NCBI GenBank assembly: GCA_026988315.1
Contig: JALSLJ010000010.1
Coordinates: 1 to 64,000, forward strand
Source: Sulfurimonas sp.
Lineage (GTDB): Bacteria > Campylobacterota > Campylobacteria > Campylobacterales > Sulfurimonadaceae
Direction of reading: 5' to 3'
Length of the DNA stretch: 64,000 nt
Made by a program: the position numbers and the translations under genes. The notes under the pieces were generated by a model. It did not search any database, had not been told where the DNA came from, and worked only from the letters and a program-made list of their open reading frames with translations. The number at the start of each line of letters is the position of its first letter. The first letter of the stretch is position 1. This document shows, piece after piece, positions 18,362-27,678 of this stretch.

Positions 18362-19503
18362 TGATATATTTTCATCCCTTCTCTCAGAGGCTTTTTCTTA
18401 GAGCTTATAACTAACATTTTTGTTTTAGTGTCAATGCCTGATGCTATAGCCGCTTCTTCATCGTTTTGTGCAATAATAGAAATCTCTTGAAAATATGCTT
18501 TATTCTCTTTTGCTATCCAAACACCTTTTTTCCCATCTTTAGTATTTATAAATTGAAGTGGAATTTTTAAAACATTTTCAAAGTTCTGAGTCTCTATCTT
18601 AACTTCAGCCTGCTCATTTATGTAAAAAGGTTCAGGAATTTTCTTAAAAGCTATGTTTATCTCCCTTTGAAGTGTTACGGCATCACTTGTTGGAACAATC
18701 CTTTTTACCACCCCTTTAAATGGGTTGTTTGGTTGAGAACGAAGGGTTATTGAGGCATTTTGCATAAGTTGTATCTTATTACTGATTCGTTCATCAATAT
18801 GAGTATTTACCCATAATGTATTCGGGTCAACTATTGTAAGGATTGTTGTTGCTGGTAAAACAGTTTGTGATTTTTGCATCTGCTTTGAAATTACATAGCC
18901 ATCAACAGGTGAGTAAACTTTAAATCTTTGTAGTTTTGTTTGTACTGCTTCCATACCTTTTTCCAAACGAAGCAACTCAGCTTTTGCTGACTTTATTTGA
19001 AACTTTGAGACCTCTATTTGTGCATCAATGCTTTGCAAATCACTTTTTGCTTTATCGTATTCAGCTTGTGATGCAAACTCTTGCTTTATGAGTTTATCAT
19101 AGCGATTATAAGTTGTTTGCAATAACTCTTTTTGAGCTATTAAGCTCTGCAAACTGTTTTTAGATGCCTCTAGTTCATAACTAGCTCTTGTGAGTCCTAG
19201 TTTGGCTTCTGCTAAAAGTAGTGGTAAATCAACAGGATCGATACTTACAAGTAGTTCCCCTTTTTGTACCCAGTCTCCCTCATCTGCATAAATGTTTTGT
19301 ATTTTTCCACCTGTTTGCGCTGTAATGGAGTAGATATCTTTTGCACTCAGATTGCCTATTCCCCTAACAGCAATTTTTAATGCTCCCATGTTTGGATTTT
19401 GAGTCTCAAATGTAGATTTTGGAATATAAACCTTGTTGTAAAATATAGTTACTCCAAGAATTATAACTATCAATAATGTAAGGTGTTTTATATATTTTTT
19501 CAT
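18358..19503 (-). CDS. HlyD/DevB-family periplasmic adaptor
   Basis: A single N-terminal membrane anchor (LTLLIVIILGVTIFYN), then a lipoyl-like half motif (GGKIQNIYADEGDWVQKGELLVSIDP), a long coiled coil (about residues 80-175), the second lipoyl half (VYSPVDGYVISKQM) and a beta-barrel (TLWVNTHIDERI). It bridges the inner-membrane ABC permease to the TolC channel. It overlaps both neighbours by four bases. Confidence 0.92.
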   Translation of the reverse strand: MKKYIKHLTLLIVIILGVTIFYNKVYIPKSTFETQNPNMGALKIAVRGIGNLSAKDIYSITAQTGGKIQNIYADEGDWVQKGELLVSIDPVDLPLLLAEAKLGLTRASYELEASKNSLQSLIAQKELLQTTYNRYDKLIKQEFASQAEYDKAKSDLQSIDAQIEVSKFQIKSAKAELLRLEKGMEAVQTKLQRFKVYSPVDGYVISKQMQKSQTVLPATTILTIVDPNTLWVNTHIDERISNKIQLMQNASITLRSQPNNPFKGVVKRIVPTSDAVTLQREINIAFKKIPEPFYINEQAEVKIETQNFENVLKIPLQFINTKDGKKGVWIAKENKAYFQEISIIAQNDEEAAIASGIDTKTKMLVISSKKKPLREGMKIYQ

Positions 19504-20765
19504 TTTATTTTTCCTTGTAAATAATCTAATCTGTTCATAATATTTGCTCTGTCGAACTTTGCTTGAAGTAATCCAAGCCTTGCATCATAGTAGGTTGATG
19601 TAGCATCTAAAACTTCAATATATGTAGATAAACCCTCTTTATATCTTGCTTGAAGAACTTTTTTTGTAGCTTCTGCAGAGTGAATCAGTGACTTTTTTGC
19701 TTGAATGGTTGATTTGTATCTTTGTATATCTATAAGCAAGGCTTGTAGTTCCGCTCTAAGGGAGAGCTCTTTGGAGTTGTAAATCTCTTTTGCATACTCT
19801 TTTGCTAGTTTTGCCTGCTGAGCTTGAGCACTAATCTTGCCACCGCTATAGAGAGGGATGTTAAGTGTTACTCCAAGAAGAGTTGAGTCGTATTCATTTA
19901 AAGAGTTTACATATGTGTAAGAAGCTATCGCATCTAAAGAGCCATAATGGGAAGCTTTTGTTGCCTTATATAAAAGTTCACTTTTTGTAATCTCTTGAGC
20001 ACTTCTTTGAAGCTTAGGACTTTGTAACAAAATATTTTTTAGTAAAGTATCTTGAGCAAACTCTTTGTCTAAATCTTTAGGCGATAAAATATTTTCTTCA
20101 AGTATGATATCTGGAGATATATCTTCATTTATATATAAAGATAATGTTGATTTAGCTTTGTTAAAGTTTGCTTGAGCTATTGCTAGATTGTCTTTTGCTA
20201 TATAGAGCGCAGATAAGAAGCTACTAGCATCAGCACTCGTTTTAATTCCCTCTCTTACAAGTGCTTTGGCTTGTTTATAAAGTTCCTCTTTTGCTTTTAG
20301 CTCTTGTTCTCTTACTTCAAGGGCTTTTTTGTGAACTAGCATCAAACCATACTGAACTTTGACATTAAATACTATAAGTGCTTCATTCTCTTTAAGTGAG
20401 AGTTTTGCAATTGATTCTGCTTTTTCGTATGCCTTTATGGTTGATGATGTTTTAGAAAAATCCCAAATTTTTTGATTTAAAACAGCGGCTACTTGAAAAT
20501 TGTCACTCTCTATCGTTCTAAAGAGACCATTTGCAGGAAGAGCATATGTCCTTAATGGGTCATACTCTGCGTTAAGTGCAATTTGGGGTAGATAACCAGC
20601 TTGCATGATTGTTGTCATCGTTTTTGCTTGAGATATAACAAGAGCTGAGCTTTTAATATCTGGATGGTTGTGTATAGTTTTATCTATACACTCTTGAAGA
20701 CTTAGAGTTTGAGCGTTGAGAGATAAGATAAAAAGGGCAAAATATAGAGATGAAAACTTAACCAT
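19500..20765 (-). CDS. TolC-family outer membrane efflux protein
   Basis: Signal peptide VKFSSLYFALFILSLNAQ, then two outer-membrane-efflux repeats rich in helical heptads (LSLQECIDKTIHNHPDIKSS opening, LDATSTYYDARLGLLQAKFDRANIMNRL closing). It forms the outer channel of the tripartite exporter. The ORF track starts 29 codons earlier at 20852, but the ATG at 20765 has an AAAGGAT ribosome site eight bases upstream and begins the signal peptide, so it was chosen; this also removes the overlap with the acyl-CoA ligase gene. Confidence 0.92.
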   Translation of the reverse strand: MVKFSSLYFALFILSLNAQTLSLQECIDKTIHNHPDIKSSALVISQAKTMTTIMQAGYLPQIALNAEYDPLRTYALPANGLFRTIESDNFQVAAVLNQKIWDFSKTSSTIKAYEKAESIAKLSLKENEALIVFNVKVQYGLMLVHKKALEVREQELKAKEELYKQAKALVREGIKTSADASSFLSALYIAKDNLAIAQANFNKAKSTLSLYINEDISPDIILEENILSPKDLDKEFAQDTLLKNILLQSPKLQRSAQEITKSELLYKATKASHYGSLDAIASYTYVNSLNEYDSTLLGVTLNIPLYSGGKISAQAQQAKLAKEYAKEIYNSKELSLRAELQALLIDIQRYKSTIQAKKSLIHSAEATKKVLQARYKEGLSTYIEVLDATSTYYDARLGLLQAKFDRANIMNRLDYLQGKIK

Positions 20766-20844
20766 TTTAAATCCTTTATACTTTTTATCTATATTATAGT
20801 TTAAAGTTGTGAAATATTTGTGAAGCTTTAGTGCTTCACAAATG

Positions 20845-22512
20845 CTAGTCATTGTAAAGATACCTTTTAATTTTTTTCGTTGGGGTTTTTACAAAAGGTT
20901 CTATCTGTTCTATAAACTTAGTCATTCTACAAAAAGATGATATTTGAGAGTTTATATCTTGACGCATCTCTTCTAAGAATTTCGCTATCTCCTCTCTAAC
21001 TTTGACATCTGGATTTTTATCTGCTTCAAATTTTTTATCTATAAGCTCATAATCTAGGTGTATTCTAGCTACAAGTTTAGAGTCTTTTTCCATCACCAAA
21101 GAGTCTAGAACAGCTTCATTTTGATTTATAACAGATTCTATCTGTTCAGGGTAGATGTTTTCACCACCAGAACCAATGATAACATTTTTACTTCTCCCAC
21201 TGATAAATAAAAATCCATCTTCATCTATATAACCTAGGTCACCAGTTAGGAACCAACCATCTTCCATAACCTCTTTAGTTTTTTCTTTATCTTTAAAGTA
21301 GCCCATCATCACACTTGGGGATTTGGCGATAATCTCACCCTCTCCAGTTTTAGAATCATTCTCTTTGATAGCTAATTCAACTCCAGCCATAGCTGTTCCA
21401 GTTGACTTTAGTTTTGCTGGCTTACCTAAAACAGAACCAGCAAGTAGTGGTGCAGTTTCAGTTAAGCCATAACCTATGATGTATGGAAATTCAGCTTCAA
21501 TTAAAAACTGCTCTACAAAAGGGGAGATACCAGCTCCGCCAATTCCAAAAAATTTCAATCTTCCACCGAAAGTTTCTATAAGTTTTTTCCCTGCAATTTT
21601 ATTTAATTTTTTTCTAAAAAAAGGAATATTATAGAGAGTTCTCATAAGAAAAGAGCCGGTAAATTTTGGCAGAACTTTGTTTTTGTAAATTTTTTCTATG
21701 ATAAGAGGAACACTTATCATCATAGTTGGTTTTACTATGCCAAATGCTTTTAAAAGCACACTTGGAGTTGGTACCTTGTTTATATAATAAACACTTGCAC
21801 CGTGAACTAATGGAACTGTCATCCCAACTGTACACTCTAGTGTATGAGCGAGTGGCAAGATAGATAAAAATACATCATCTTTTGTAATAGTAACTTTCTC
21901 ATAAGCACTCAAAGCATTTGTTACTAGATTTTTATGAGAGAGCATTACCCCTTTTGAATGCCCTGTTGTTCCAGATGTATAAAGAAGAGATGCTAAATCA
22001 TCTTCATCTGGCTTTGTTAGTTCTTTTGATGATGAGATTTTTTCTTTTATCTTCGATATATAGCTTTTGTTTGTAAGCTCTTCAATGAGTATTAAATCAT
22101 CTAACTTTATAACAAATTTGATTTCGGATTCTTCACACTCTTCAATAGTTGAGAGATGTCTATCTGAGACAAAAACTGCTTTGGCTTCAGAGTGCCTAAG
22201 TATATGATGAACATCTGATGGATGGAAGTCAGGAAGCACTGGAACTATAACTCCACCAAAATAGGTAACACTAAAGTAAGCGATGCTCCAATTTGGCATA
22301 TTTTCACTTAGGAGAACTACTTTATCACCCTTTTTGATACCGTTTTCTTGCAGTAGTTTTACCATCTGCATAGTTTTCTCATATAAATCCGAATAGAGCA
22401 TAGCACTCTCACCAGCTTTACCAAAAGAGGGTTTATCTCCATAAAGATTGTTTGAGCGTTCAAGCAGACTAGGAAGTGTAAAGTTTTCTAAATTTTCATA
22501 AGGGTAATTCAT
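20845..22512 (-). CDS. Long-chain fatty acid-CoA ligase-like AMP-binding protein
   Basis: An ANL-superfamily adenylating enzyme of 555 residues. The P-loop LLYTSGTTGHSKGVMLSHKN lies near residue 180, GYGLTETAPLL near 345, and GWFLTGDLGYIDEDGFLFISGRSKNVI near 420, the last being the hinge and ligase signature. The C-terminal Lys motif TKKIKRYLY fits the catalytic lysine. It probably activates fatty acids for lipid recycling. It is the first gene before the TolC operon on the minus strand, with 79 bases between, and may be read through. Confidence 0.9.
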   Translation of the reverse strand: MNYPYENLENFTLPSLLERSNNLYGDKPSFGKAGESAMLYSDLYEKTMQMVKLLQENGIKKGDKVVLLSENMPNWSIAYFSVTYFGGVIVPVLPDFHPSDVHHILRHSEAKAVFVSDRHLSTIEECEESEIKFVIKLDDLILIEELTNKSYISKIKEKISSSKELTKPDEDDLASLLYTSGTTGHSKGVMLSHKNLVTNALSAYEKVTITKDDVFLSILPLAHTLECTVGMTVPLVHGASVYYINKVPTPSVLLKAFGIVKPTMMISVPLIIEKIYKNKVLPKFTGSFLMRTLYNIPFFRKKLNKIAGKKLIETFGGRLKFFGIGGAGISPFVEQFLIEAEFPYIIGYGLTETAPLLAGSVLGKPAKLKSTGTAMAGVELAIKENDSKTGEGEIIAKSPSVMMGYFKDKEKTKEVMEDGWFLTGDLGYIDEDGFLFISGRSKNVIIGSGGENIYPEQIESVINQNEAVLDSLVMEKDSKLVARIHLDYELIDKKFEADKNPDVKVREEIAKFLEEMRQDINSQISSFCRMTKFIEQIEPFVKTPTKKIKRYLYND

Positions 22513-22546
22513 AGCTAATCTTTTATTTTAATATCATTTAAGTATC

Positions 22547-22552
22547 ATTATA
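22547..22552 (-). promoter_or_regulatory. Probable -10 box for the acyl-CoA ligase gene
   Basis: TATAAT on the minus strand 35 bases before the ATG at 22512, in the divergent gap shared with the YgiQ gene. Confidence 0.5.
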
Positions 22553-22576
22553 CACATAAAAGTAAAATATACTATA

Positions 22577-22582
22577 TATAAT
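22577..22582 (+). promoter_or_regulatory. Probable -10 box for the YgiQ gene
   Basis: TATAAT 19 bases before the TTG start at 22601, followed by an AAAGAGG ribosome site. Transcription would start around 22589, giving a short leader. Confidence 0.5.
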
Positions 22583-22600
22583 AAAAAAAGAGGTTTAAAA

Positions 22601-24379
22601 TTGAGTAGAAGACACAAAAATAAACATACACAAAACAAAAACACAGTAACTTTTACAAGTAAAGATTTTTTACCAACAACAAGAGAAGAGATGGATGCAA
22701 GAGGCTGGGATTATTGTGATGTTATCCTTGTGAGTGGAGATGCGTATATAGACTCACCTTTTATTGGCGTAGCTATGGTTGGTCGGATGTTAGAGCGTCT
22801 AGGTTATAAAGTGGGAATGATTGGTCAGCCTGATATAAAAAGTGATATTGATATAAAAAGACTTGGTGAACCGAGATTGTATTGGGGTGTGAGCGGTGGA
22901 AGTGTTGATAGTATGGTTAGTAACTATACAGCCACAAAGAAGTTTAGAAACTCTGATGATTACACTCCAGGTGGAAAGAACGATAAAAGACCTGATAGAG
23001 CTTTAAGTGTTTACTGTAATCTTATAAGAAGATATTTTAAGGGAACAGTTCCTTTGGTACTTGGTGGCATAGAAGCGAGTTTGAGAAGAGTGACCCATTA
23101 TGATTATTGGTCAAACAAACTAAAAAAACCTATACTTTTTGATGCTAAGGCAGATATACTCATCTATGGTATGGGTGAGATAGCTATAGAACAATTAACA
23201 AAAGCGATAGATGAAAAAAGGGATTATACAGATATAAGAGGTGTTTGTTATATCTCTAAAGAGCCAAATTATGAGTATATTCAACTTCCATCTCATGCTG
23301 AGTGTTTAGAGGAAAAAGAGAAATATATAGATCTCTTTGATGATTTTTATGATAACAATGACCCTATAGCTGCAAAAGGTTTATGTCAGCAAGTAGATAC
23401 ACGCTTTTTGATTCAAAATCCTCCATGTGATTACCTGAATGAAGATGAGATGGATGCTAACTCTAACCTGCCTTTTACTAGAGAATTACACCCTTACTAT
23501 GCAAAGATGGGGAAAGTAAAATGTTTAGAGACTATAAAGTTTTCTATCATGACACATCATGGATGTTGGGGTGAGTGTAACTTCTGTGCTATTGGTGTGC
23601 ATCAAGGCAGAACTATTCGTACCCGTTCAGAGACAAATATACTAAGTGAAGCGAAAGATTTTAATAAGTATAAAGACTATAAAGGGATTATCTCGGATGT
23701 TGGTGGTCCTACAGCCAATATGTACGGTTATGAGTGTGATAAGAAGTTAAAGCTTGGAACTTGTGATCATCAACGATGTGTGGATGCTAACCATTTGTGT
23801 AATGTGATGAAAGTTGACCATGGAAGAAATATAAACCTACTTCGTCAAGTTCGTCAGGTCGATGGTGTTAGAAAAGCATTTGTTGCCTCTGGTGTAAGAT
23901 ATGATTTGATTACAGAAGACAAAAGACATGGTTATGATTATTTAAAAGAGATGGTTAAACATCACATATCTGGACAGATGAAAGTAGCACCTGAACATAC
24001 ACAACAGCATGTTTTGGAGCTTATGGGAAAACCAGGTAAGCAAACCCTCGTTGACTTTAAAAAATTGTATGATAAGTTAAACAAAGAAGAGGGAAAAAAA
24101 CAGTTTCTTACCTACTATCTTATAGCAGCACATCCAGGATGTGAAGAGAAAGATATGCATGAGTTAAAACGCTTTACTACAGATGAGCTACAGATGAACC
24201 CCGAACAAGCCCAAGTTTTTACCCCAACACCAGGAACATACTCAGCTGTGATGTATTACACAGAGATGGACCCAGTCACTCGTAAAAAAATCTTTGTTGA
24301 AAAAGATACAAAAAGAAAAGAGAAACAAAAACAGATAGTTGTGAAAAAAGATAACTTTTCTAGTGGATTTGCTTCATAA
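22601..24379 (+). CDS. YgiQ-family radical SAM protein
   Basis: 592 residues with the UPF0313/YgiQ layout: N-terminal FLPTTREEMDARGWDYCDVILVSGDAYIDSPF, a radical SAM cluster motif CWGECNFC near residue 322 (Cx3Cx2C form), GGPTANMYG, and a C-terminal FTPTPGTYSAVMYYTEMDP. The family is universal in many proteobacteria but its reaction is not firmly known. The start is TTG at 22601 with AAAGAGG upstream. It is followed by its own short gap and the rubrerythrin promoter. Confidence 0.93.
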   Translation: MSRRHKNKHTQNKNTVTFTSKDFLPTTREEMDARGWDYCDVILVSGDAYIDSPFIGVAMVGRMLERLGYKVGMIGQPDIKSDIDIKRLGEPRLYWGVSGGSVDSMVSNYTATKKFRNSDDYTPGGKNDKRPDRALSVYCNLIRRYFKGTVPLVLGGIEASLRRVTHYDYWSNKLKKPILFDAKADILIYGMGEIAIEQLTKAIDEKRDYTDIRGVCYISKEPNYEYIQLPSHAECLEEKEKYIDLFDDFYDNNDPIAAKGLCQQVDTRFLIQNPPCDYLNEDEMDANSNLPFTRELHPYYAKMGKVKCLETIKFSIMTHHGCWGECNFCAIGVHQGRTIRTRSETNILSEAKDFNKYKDYKGIISDVGGPTANMYGYECDKKLKLGTCDHQRCVDANHLCNVMKVDHGRNINLLRQVRQVDGVRKAFVASGVRYDLITEDKRHGYDYLKEMVKHHISGQMKVAPEHTQQHVLELMGKPGKQTLVDFKKLYDKLNKEEGKKQFLTYYLIAAHPGCEEKDMHELKRFTTDELQMNPEQAQVFTPTPGTYSAVMYYTEMDPVTRKKIFVEKDTKRKEKQKQIVVKKDNFSSGFAS

Positions 24380-24406
24380 GTGATATAATAACCTTACTTA
24401 ATAATA

Positions 24407-24436
24407 ATAATCTCACTTTAAGGTTTATGAGATTAT
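24407..24436. repeat. Inverted repeat in the desulforubrerythrin upstream region
   Basis: ATAATCTCA (24407-24415) and TGAGATTAT (24428-24436) are perfect nine-base arms around a 12-base spacer. The right arm runs into the palindrome covering the -10 box. No U-tract follows, so an operator is more likely than a terminator. Confidence 0.6.
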
Positions 24437-24443
24437 AATAATC
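24431..24443 (+). promoter_or_regulatory. Palindromic candidate operator overlapping the rubrerythrin -10 box
   Basis: GATTAT-A-ATAATC is a perfect palindrome with one central base, and it contains TATAAT at 24434-24439, 36 bases before the ATG. A repressor bound here would block RNA polymerase. The AT-rich form recalls Fur/PerR-type sites, but it does not match either published consensus base for base, so the regulator is an inference. Confidence 0.5.
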
Positions 24444-24475
24444 AAAAGAAAAAAATTATCCTTAAGGAAAAAGAG

Positions 24476-25135
24476 ATGAGACAATACGAATCGTATAGAT
24501 GTAATAAATGTGGAAATGTGGTGGAAGTACAAAGTGTTGGTGGTGGTGAGCTTCATTGTTGTGGTGAGGCAATGGAGATGATAACGCCTAATCTTACTTT
24601 AGTAAACTTGATGAAAGCATTTGCTGGCGAGTCACAGGCTAGAAATAAGTATGAGTATTTTGCTAAAGTTGCTCAAAAAGAGGGTTATAGAGATATAGCT
24701 GAGCATTTTCAAAGAGCTGCTAACAATGAAAAAACTCATGCAAAACTTGAACTTGCACTTAACAATAGAATGGAAAGTGGTTCTGATAACAATTTTGGAG
24801 ATACAAAAGAGAATCTTCAAGCGGCAATAGATGGTGAATCGTATGAAAATGTAACAATGTATCCTGATTTTGCACAAGTTGCAAAGGATGAAGGTCATAA
24901 AGAAGCGGCGAGACTTTTTACTGGAATCGGTAAGATTGAAGTTGAGCATGAAAATATGTTTAAAATGCTTTTAGAGAGACTTGAAGCAGGTGCTGAGTTT
25001 GTGAGTGAAAATGAAGAGGAAGCTTGGATTTGTGAAGTGTGTGGTCATGTTCACTATGGTAAAAAAGCTCTAAAAGTTTGCCCAGTTTGTAAGCATCCAG
25101 AGGAATATCAATCAAGATTAAACTCTAAAAAATAG
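24476..25135 (+). CDS. Desulforubrerythrin (desulforedoxin-rubrerythrin-rubredoxin fusion)
   Basis: A non-haem iron peroxidase that reduces hydrogen peroxide in the cytoplasm of microaerophiles and anaerobes. The N terminus is a desulforedoxin-like iron site (YRCNKCGN...HCCGEAM); the middle is a four-helix di-iron domain with the E and ExxH ligands (FAGESQARNKYEYFAKVA, NEKTHAKLEL, DGESYENVTMYPDFA, KIEVEHENMF); the C terminus is a rubredoxin-like site (WICEVCGHVHYG...CPVCKHP). This three-domain form is known from Campylobacter jejuni. An AAGGAAAAAG ribosome site precedes the ATG. Confidence 0.95.
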   Translation: MRQYESYRCNKCGNVVEVQSVGGGELHCCGEAMEMITPNLTLVNLMKAFAGESQARNKYEYFAKVAQKEGYRDIAEHFQRAANNEKTHAKLELALNNRMESGSDNNFGDTKENLQAAIDGESYENVTMYPDFAQVAKDEGHKEAARLFTGIGKIEVEHENMFKMLLERLEAGAEFVSENEEEAWICEVCGHVHYGKKALKVCPVCKHPEEYQSRLNSKK

Positions 25136-25150
25136 ATAATAAAAACTACT

Positions 25151-25170
25151 TAGCCTCAAAAATGAGGCTA
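25151..25170. terminator. Strong hairpin after desulforubrerythrin
   Basis: TAGCCTCA and TGAGGCTA form a perfect eight-base stem with an AAAA loop, 15 bases after the stop. No U-tract follows on the plus strand, so it is a terminator candidate or an mRNA 3' protecting structure. Confidence 0.55.
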
Positions 25171-25258
25171 TAGTATGCAAAAAATGTTCCAACTCTTACA
25201 TTCCTTTCAGTTTTAATACCCTACAATAAAGAAAAAATTATAAAAAAAGTAACAAATT

Positions 25259-25507
25259 ATGAGAATAGACAAGTTTTTAAATTCTGTAAATATAACAAAA
25301 AGACGCTCTGTATCGCAAGATATGATAAGTAATGGGGTTGTCCTTATAAATGATGTAGTTGCAAAGGCTAGTAAAAATGTTGAGGTTGGGAGTGTGATAA
25401 CTATAAATTACCTAAACTCTACAAAAAAATATGAAGTAATACAATTACCTACTACAAAGTCAACGCCAAAAAGTTTACAGCACGAATATATTAAGGAATT
25501 ATCATGA
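25259..25507 (+). CDS. Small S4-domain RNA-binding protein
   Basis: 82 residues, almost entirely an S4 domain: MRIDKFLNSVNITKRRSVSQDMISNGVVLINDVVAKASKNVEVGSVITINY. Similar to the HslR/YbcJ group that binds rRNA or stalled ribosomes; precise role unknown. Its stop overlaps the trpD start by four bases, making it the first gene of the S4-trpD-tsaE-lptB-rpoN run. Confidence 0.88.
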   Translation: MRIDKFLNSVNITKRRSVSQDMISNGVVLINDVVAKASKNVEVGSVITINYLNSTKKYEVIQLPTTKSTPKSLQHEYIKELS

Positions 25508-26490
25508 CCTACAATGAAACAAAAAAATTATTTACTGCACTATTTCAACATGAGATGAGTGATGAGGTGATGAGAGAATTTTTGTTGAGTTTGAAGTTAG
25601 ATGAAAACACCTCAGTTGAATCAATCGCTGCTGCTGCAGAGGTTATGCGTTCTTATGCTATAGCTTTACCTATAAAAGATGAACTTCGCCCAAAACTTTT
25701 GGATGTTGTTGGAACAGGTGGTGATAAGATAGGAAGTTTTAATATCTCTTCAACTGTTGCCCTATTAGCAGCATCTTGTGGAAGTATGGTCTCAAAACAT
25801 GGAAGCCGCTCTATCACTTCAAAGTCTGGAAGTGCAGATATGTTTGAAGAGTTAGGTGTTCGACTTGATTTAAGTATAGAAAACTCTGCAAAGCTTTTAG
25901 AGGAATCAGGTTTTACTTTTATGTTTGCTCAAAACCACCATCCAGCTATGAAATTTATAGTTCCTGTAAGAAAAACTATACCTGATAAAACTATCTTTAA
26001 TATCCTTGGACCACTAACAAATCCAGCAGGAGCGCAGAAATCTCTCTTGGGTGTATTTGATAAGGCATTTGTTCCTAAAATGGCAGAGGCTCTTTGTATG
26101 AATGGTGCAACTTCAGCTATGGTTGTAAGTTCTGCAGAGGGGATGGATGAGATTAGTATCAGTGATGTAACTTATGCTTCACAACTTCGTGATGGCAAGG
26201 TCAAAGAGTTTATTATAGACCCTCAAGAATACGGGATAAAAAAAGTGCCTCTTGAAGCTATCCTTGGTGGAGATGCAAAGGTAAATGCACAAATACTCCA
26301 TGCTATTTTTAATGGTGAATCTACAGATGCACAAAGAGATATAGTGTTTATAAACACTGCTGCTGCTTTAGTTGTAGATGGGCTTGCTCGTGATATGCAA
26401 GATGGTTTAGAGATGGCAGATGAGGCTATTAGAAACAATCGTGCAAAGAAAAAACTTAGACAAATTATAGAGATTTCAAATAAGTTATGA
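25504..26490 (+). CDS. trpD: Anthranilate phosphoribosyltransferase
   Basis: It transfers phosphoribose from PRPP to anthranilate, the second step of tryptophan synthesis. The PRPP-binding GTGGDKIGSFNIS motif and KHGSRSITSKSGSADMFEELG anthranilate/metal region are intact, and 328 residues is normal. No other trp gene is in the window, so trpD is separated from the rest of the pathway. It overlaps both neighbours by four bases. Confidence 0.96.
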   Translation: MTYNETKKLFTALFQHEMSDEVMREFLLSLKLDENTSVESIAAAAEVMRSYAIALPIKDELRPKLLDVVGTGGDKIGSFNISSTVALLAASCGSMVSKHGSRSITSKSGSADMFEELGVRLDLSIENSAKLLEESGFTFMFAQNHHPAMKFIVPVRKTIPDKTIFNILGPLTNPAGAQKSLLGVFDKAFVPKMAEALCMNGATSAMVVSSAEGMDEISISDVTYASQLRDGKVKEFIIDPQEYGIKKVPLEAILGGDAKVNAQILHAIFNGESTDAQRDIVFINTAAALVVDGLARDMQDGLEMADEAIRNNRAKKKLRQIIEISNKL

Positions 26491-26900
26491 AAACATACAG
26501 GTTAAAACTAGAAGAACTCTCTTCACTTGTGGAAGATGTTGTAAAAAACTTTGCTAATGGTGTCGTAATTTTACAAGGTGATTTGGCATCGGGAAAAACT
26601 ACCTTTGTAAAAGCAATAGCGAAAAAACTTGGATGTAATGATGATGTCACATCACCAACTTTTTCTCTTCAACAGTGTTATAGTAACAAAGTTTTTCATT
26701 ATGATATTTATAATCATGGGCTAGAGCATTTTATATCTTTAGGGATGTTAGAAGAGTTAGATAAAGATGGACTTCATTTTGTAGAGTGGGGTGATGATGA
26801 ACTTGTTAAAATTTTAGATGATGCAGGCATTGATACACTCACAATAAAAATAGCTAAAACATCGGATGATATGAGAGAATATAGGGTAGAGTATGCATAA
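26487..26900 (+). CDS. tsaE: tRNA threonylcarbamoyladenosine biosynthesis ATPase TsaE
   Basis: A small P-loop ATPase that works with TsaB and TsaD to form t6A37 in ANN-decoding tRNAs. Walker A is GDLASGKTTFVKAIAKKLG; the TSPTF motif (VTSPTFSLQQCY) and the FVEWGDDE segment are family hallmarks. Length 137 is normal. Coupled to trpD by a four-base overlap. Confidence 0.95.
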   Translation: MKTYRLKLEELSSLVEDVVKNFANGVVILQGDLASGKTTFVKAIAKKLGCNDDVTSPTFSLQQCYSNKVFHYDIYNHGLEHFISLGMLEELDKDGLHFVEWGDDELVKILDDAGIDTLTIKIAKTSDDMREYRVEYA

Positions 26901-26941
26901 GTGCGAAGATAATAGTAAATATATAAAGAGAGTTTTTTAAT

Positions 26942-27664
26942 ATGCACACATTAAAAGCAATTGATTTAAAAAAGAAGATAAAAGATTTAGAGATTGTAAA
27001 GGGGATGAGCCTTGAGGTTTCTAGCGGAGAGGTTGTGGGACTTCTTGGACCAAATGGAGCAGGAAAAACAACTACCTTTTATATGATTTGTGGTTTGGTT
27101 CAAGCAAGTGATGGAAAGGTGTTTTTTGATGAAGAAAATATTTCAGATATGCCTCTGCACCAAAGAGCGATAAAGGGTATCGGTTATTTGCCTCAAGAAG
27201 CTTCTATATTTAAAGATTTAAGTGTTGAAGATAATTTGATGGTGGCTGCACAGGTTGGAATAAAAGGCAAAGAGGCTCAAGAGGAAAGAATTTTAGAGCT
27301 TTTGGATATGTTCAACATAGAGCCGATTCGTTACCGAAAAGGGATAAGCCTGAGTGGTGGAGAGCGTCGTCGTGTTGAGATAGCAAGAGCACTGGTAAAT
27401 GCACCAAAGTTTTTACTTTTGGATGAGCCTTTTGCTGGAGTTGACCCTATAGCGGTTAAAGATATTCAAAATGTAATTAAACAGCTTGTTTCTTATGATA
27501 TAGGTGTTTTGATAACTGATCATAATGTTCGTGAGACTTTGGATGTTTGTGATAGGGCTTATGTTATTAAAGCTGGTGAACTTCTAGCAAGTGGAACAAG
27601 TGAGGAGATAGGTCAAAATGAAGATGTTCGTACTCATTATTTAGGTGAGGGATTTAAGCTTTAA
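26942..27664 (+). CDS. lptB: LPS export ABC transporter ATP-binding protein
   Basis: LptB powers the LptB2FG complex that extracts lipopolysaccharide from the inner membrane. Walker [15 protein letters not shown], signature [15 protein letters not shown], Walker [17 protein letters not shown] and the switch DHNVRET are present; the long conserved FYMICGLV and YLPQEASIF segments are characteristic of LptB. It precedes rpoN by 14 bases, an arrangement common across proteobacteria. Confidence 0.96.
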   Translation: MHTLKAIDLKKKIKDLEIVKGMSLEVSSGEVVGLLGPNGAGKTTTFYMICGLVQASDGKVFFDEENISDMPLHQRAIKGIGYLPQEASIFKDLSVEDNLMVAAQVGIKGKEAQEERILELLDMFNIEPIRYRKGISLSGGERRRVEIARALVNAPKFLLLDEPFAGVDPIAVKDIQNVIKQLVSYDIGVLITDHNVRETLDVCDRAYVIKAGELLASGTSEEIGQNEDVRTHYLGEGFKL

Positions 27665-27678
27665 GAGCTTCATGAATT

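Noticed and set aside
20766-20852. N-terminal extension of the TolC-type ORF
   Set aside because: The signal peptide and AAAGGAT ribosome site point to ATG 20765; the extension would overlap the acyl-CoA ligase gene.
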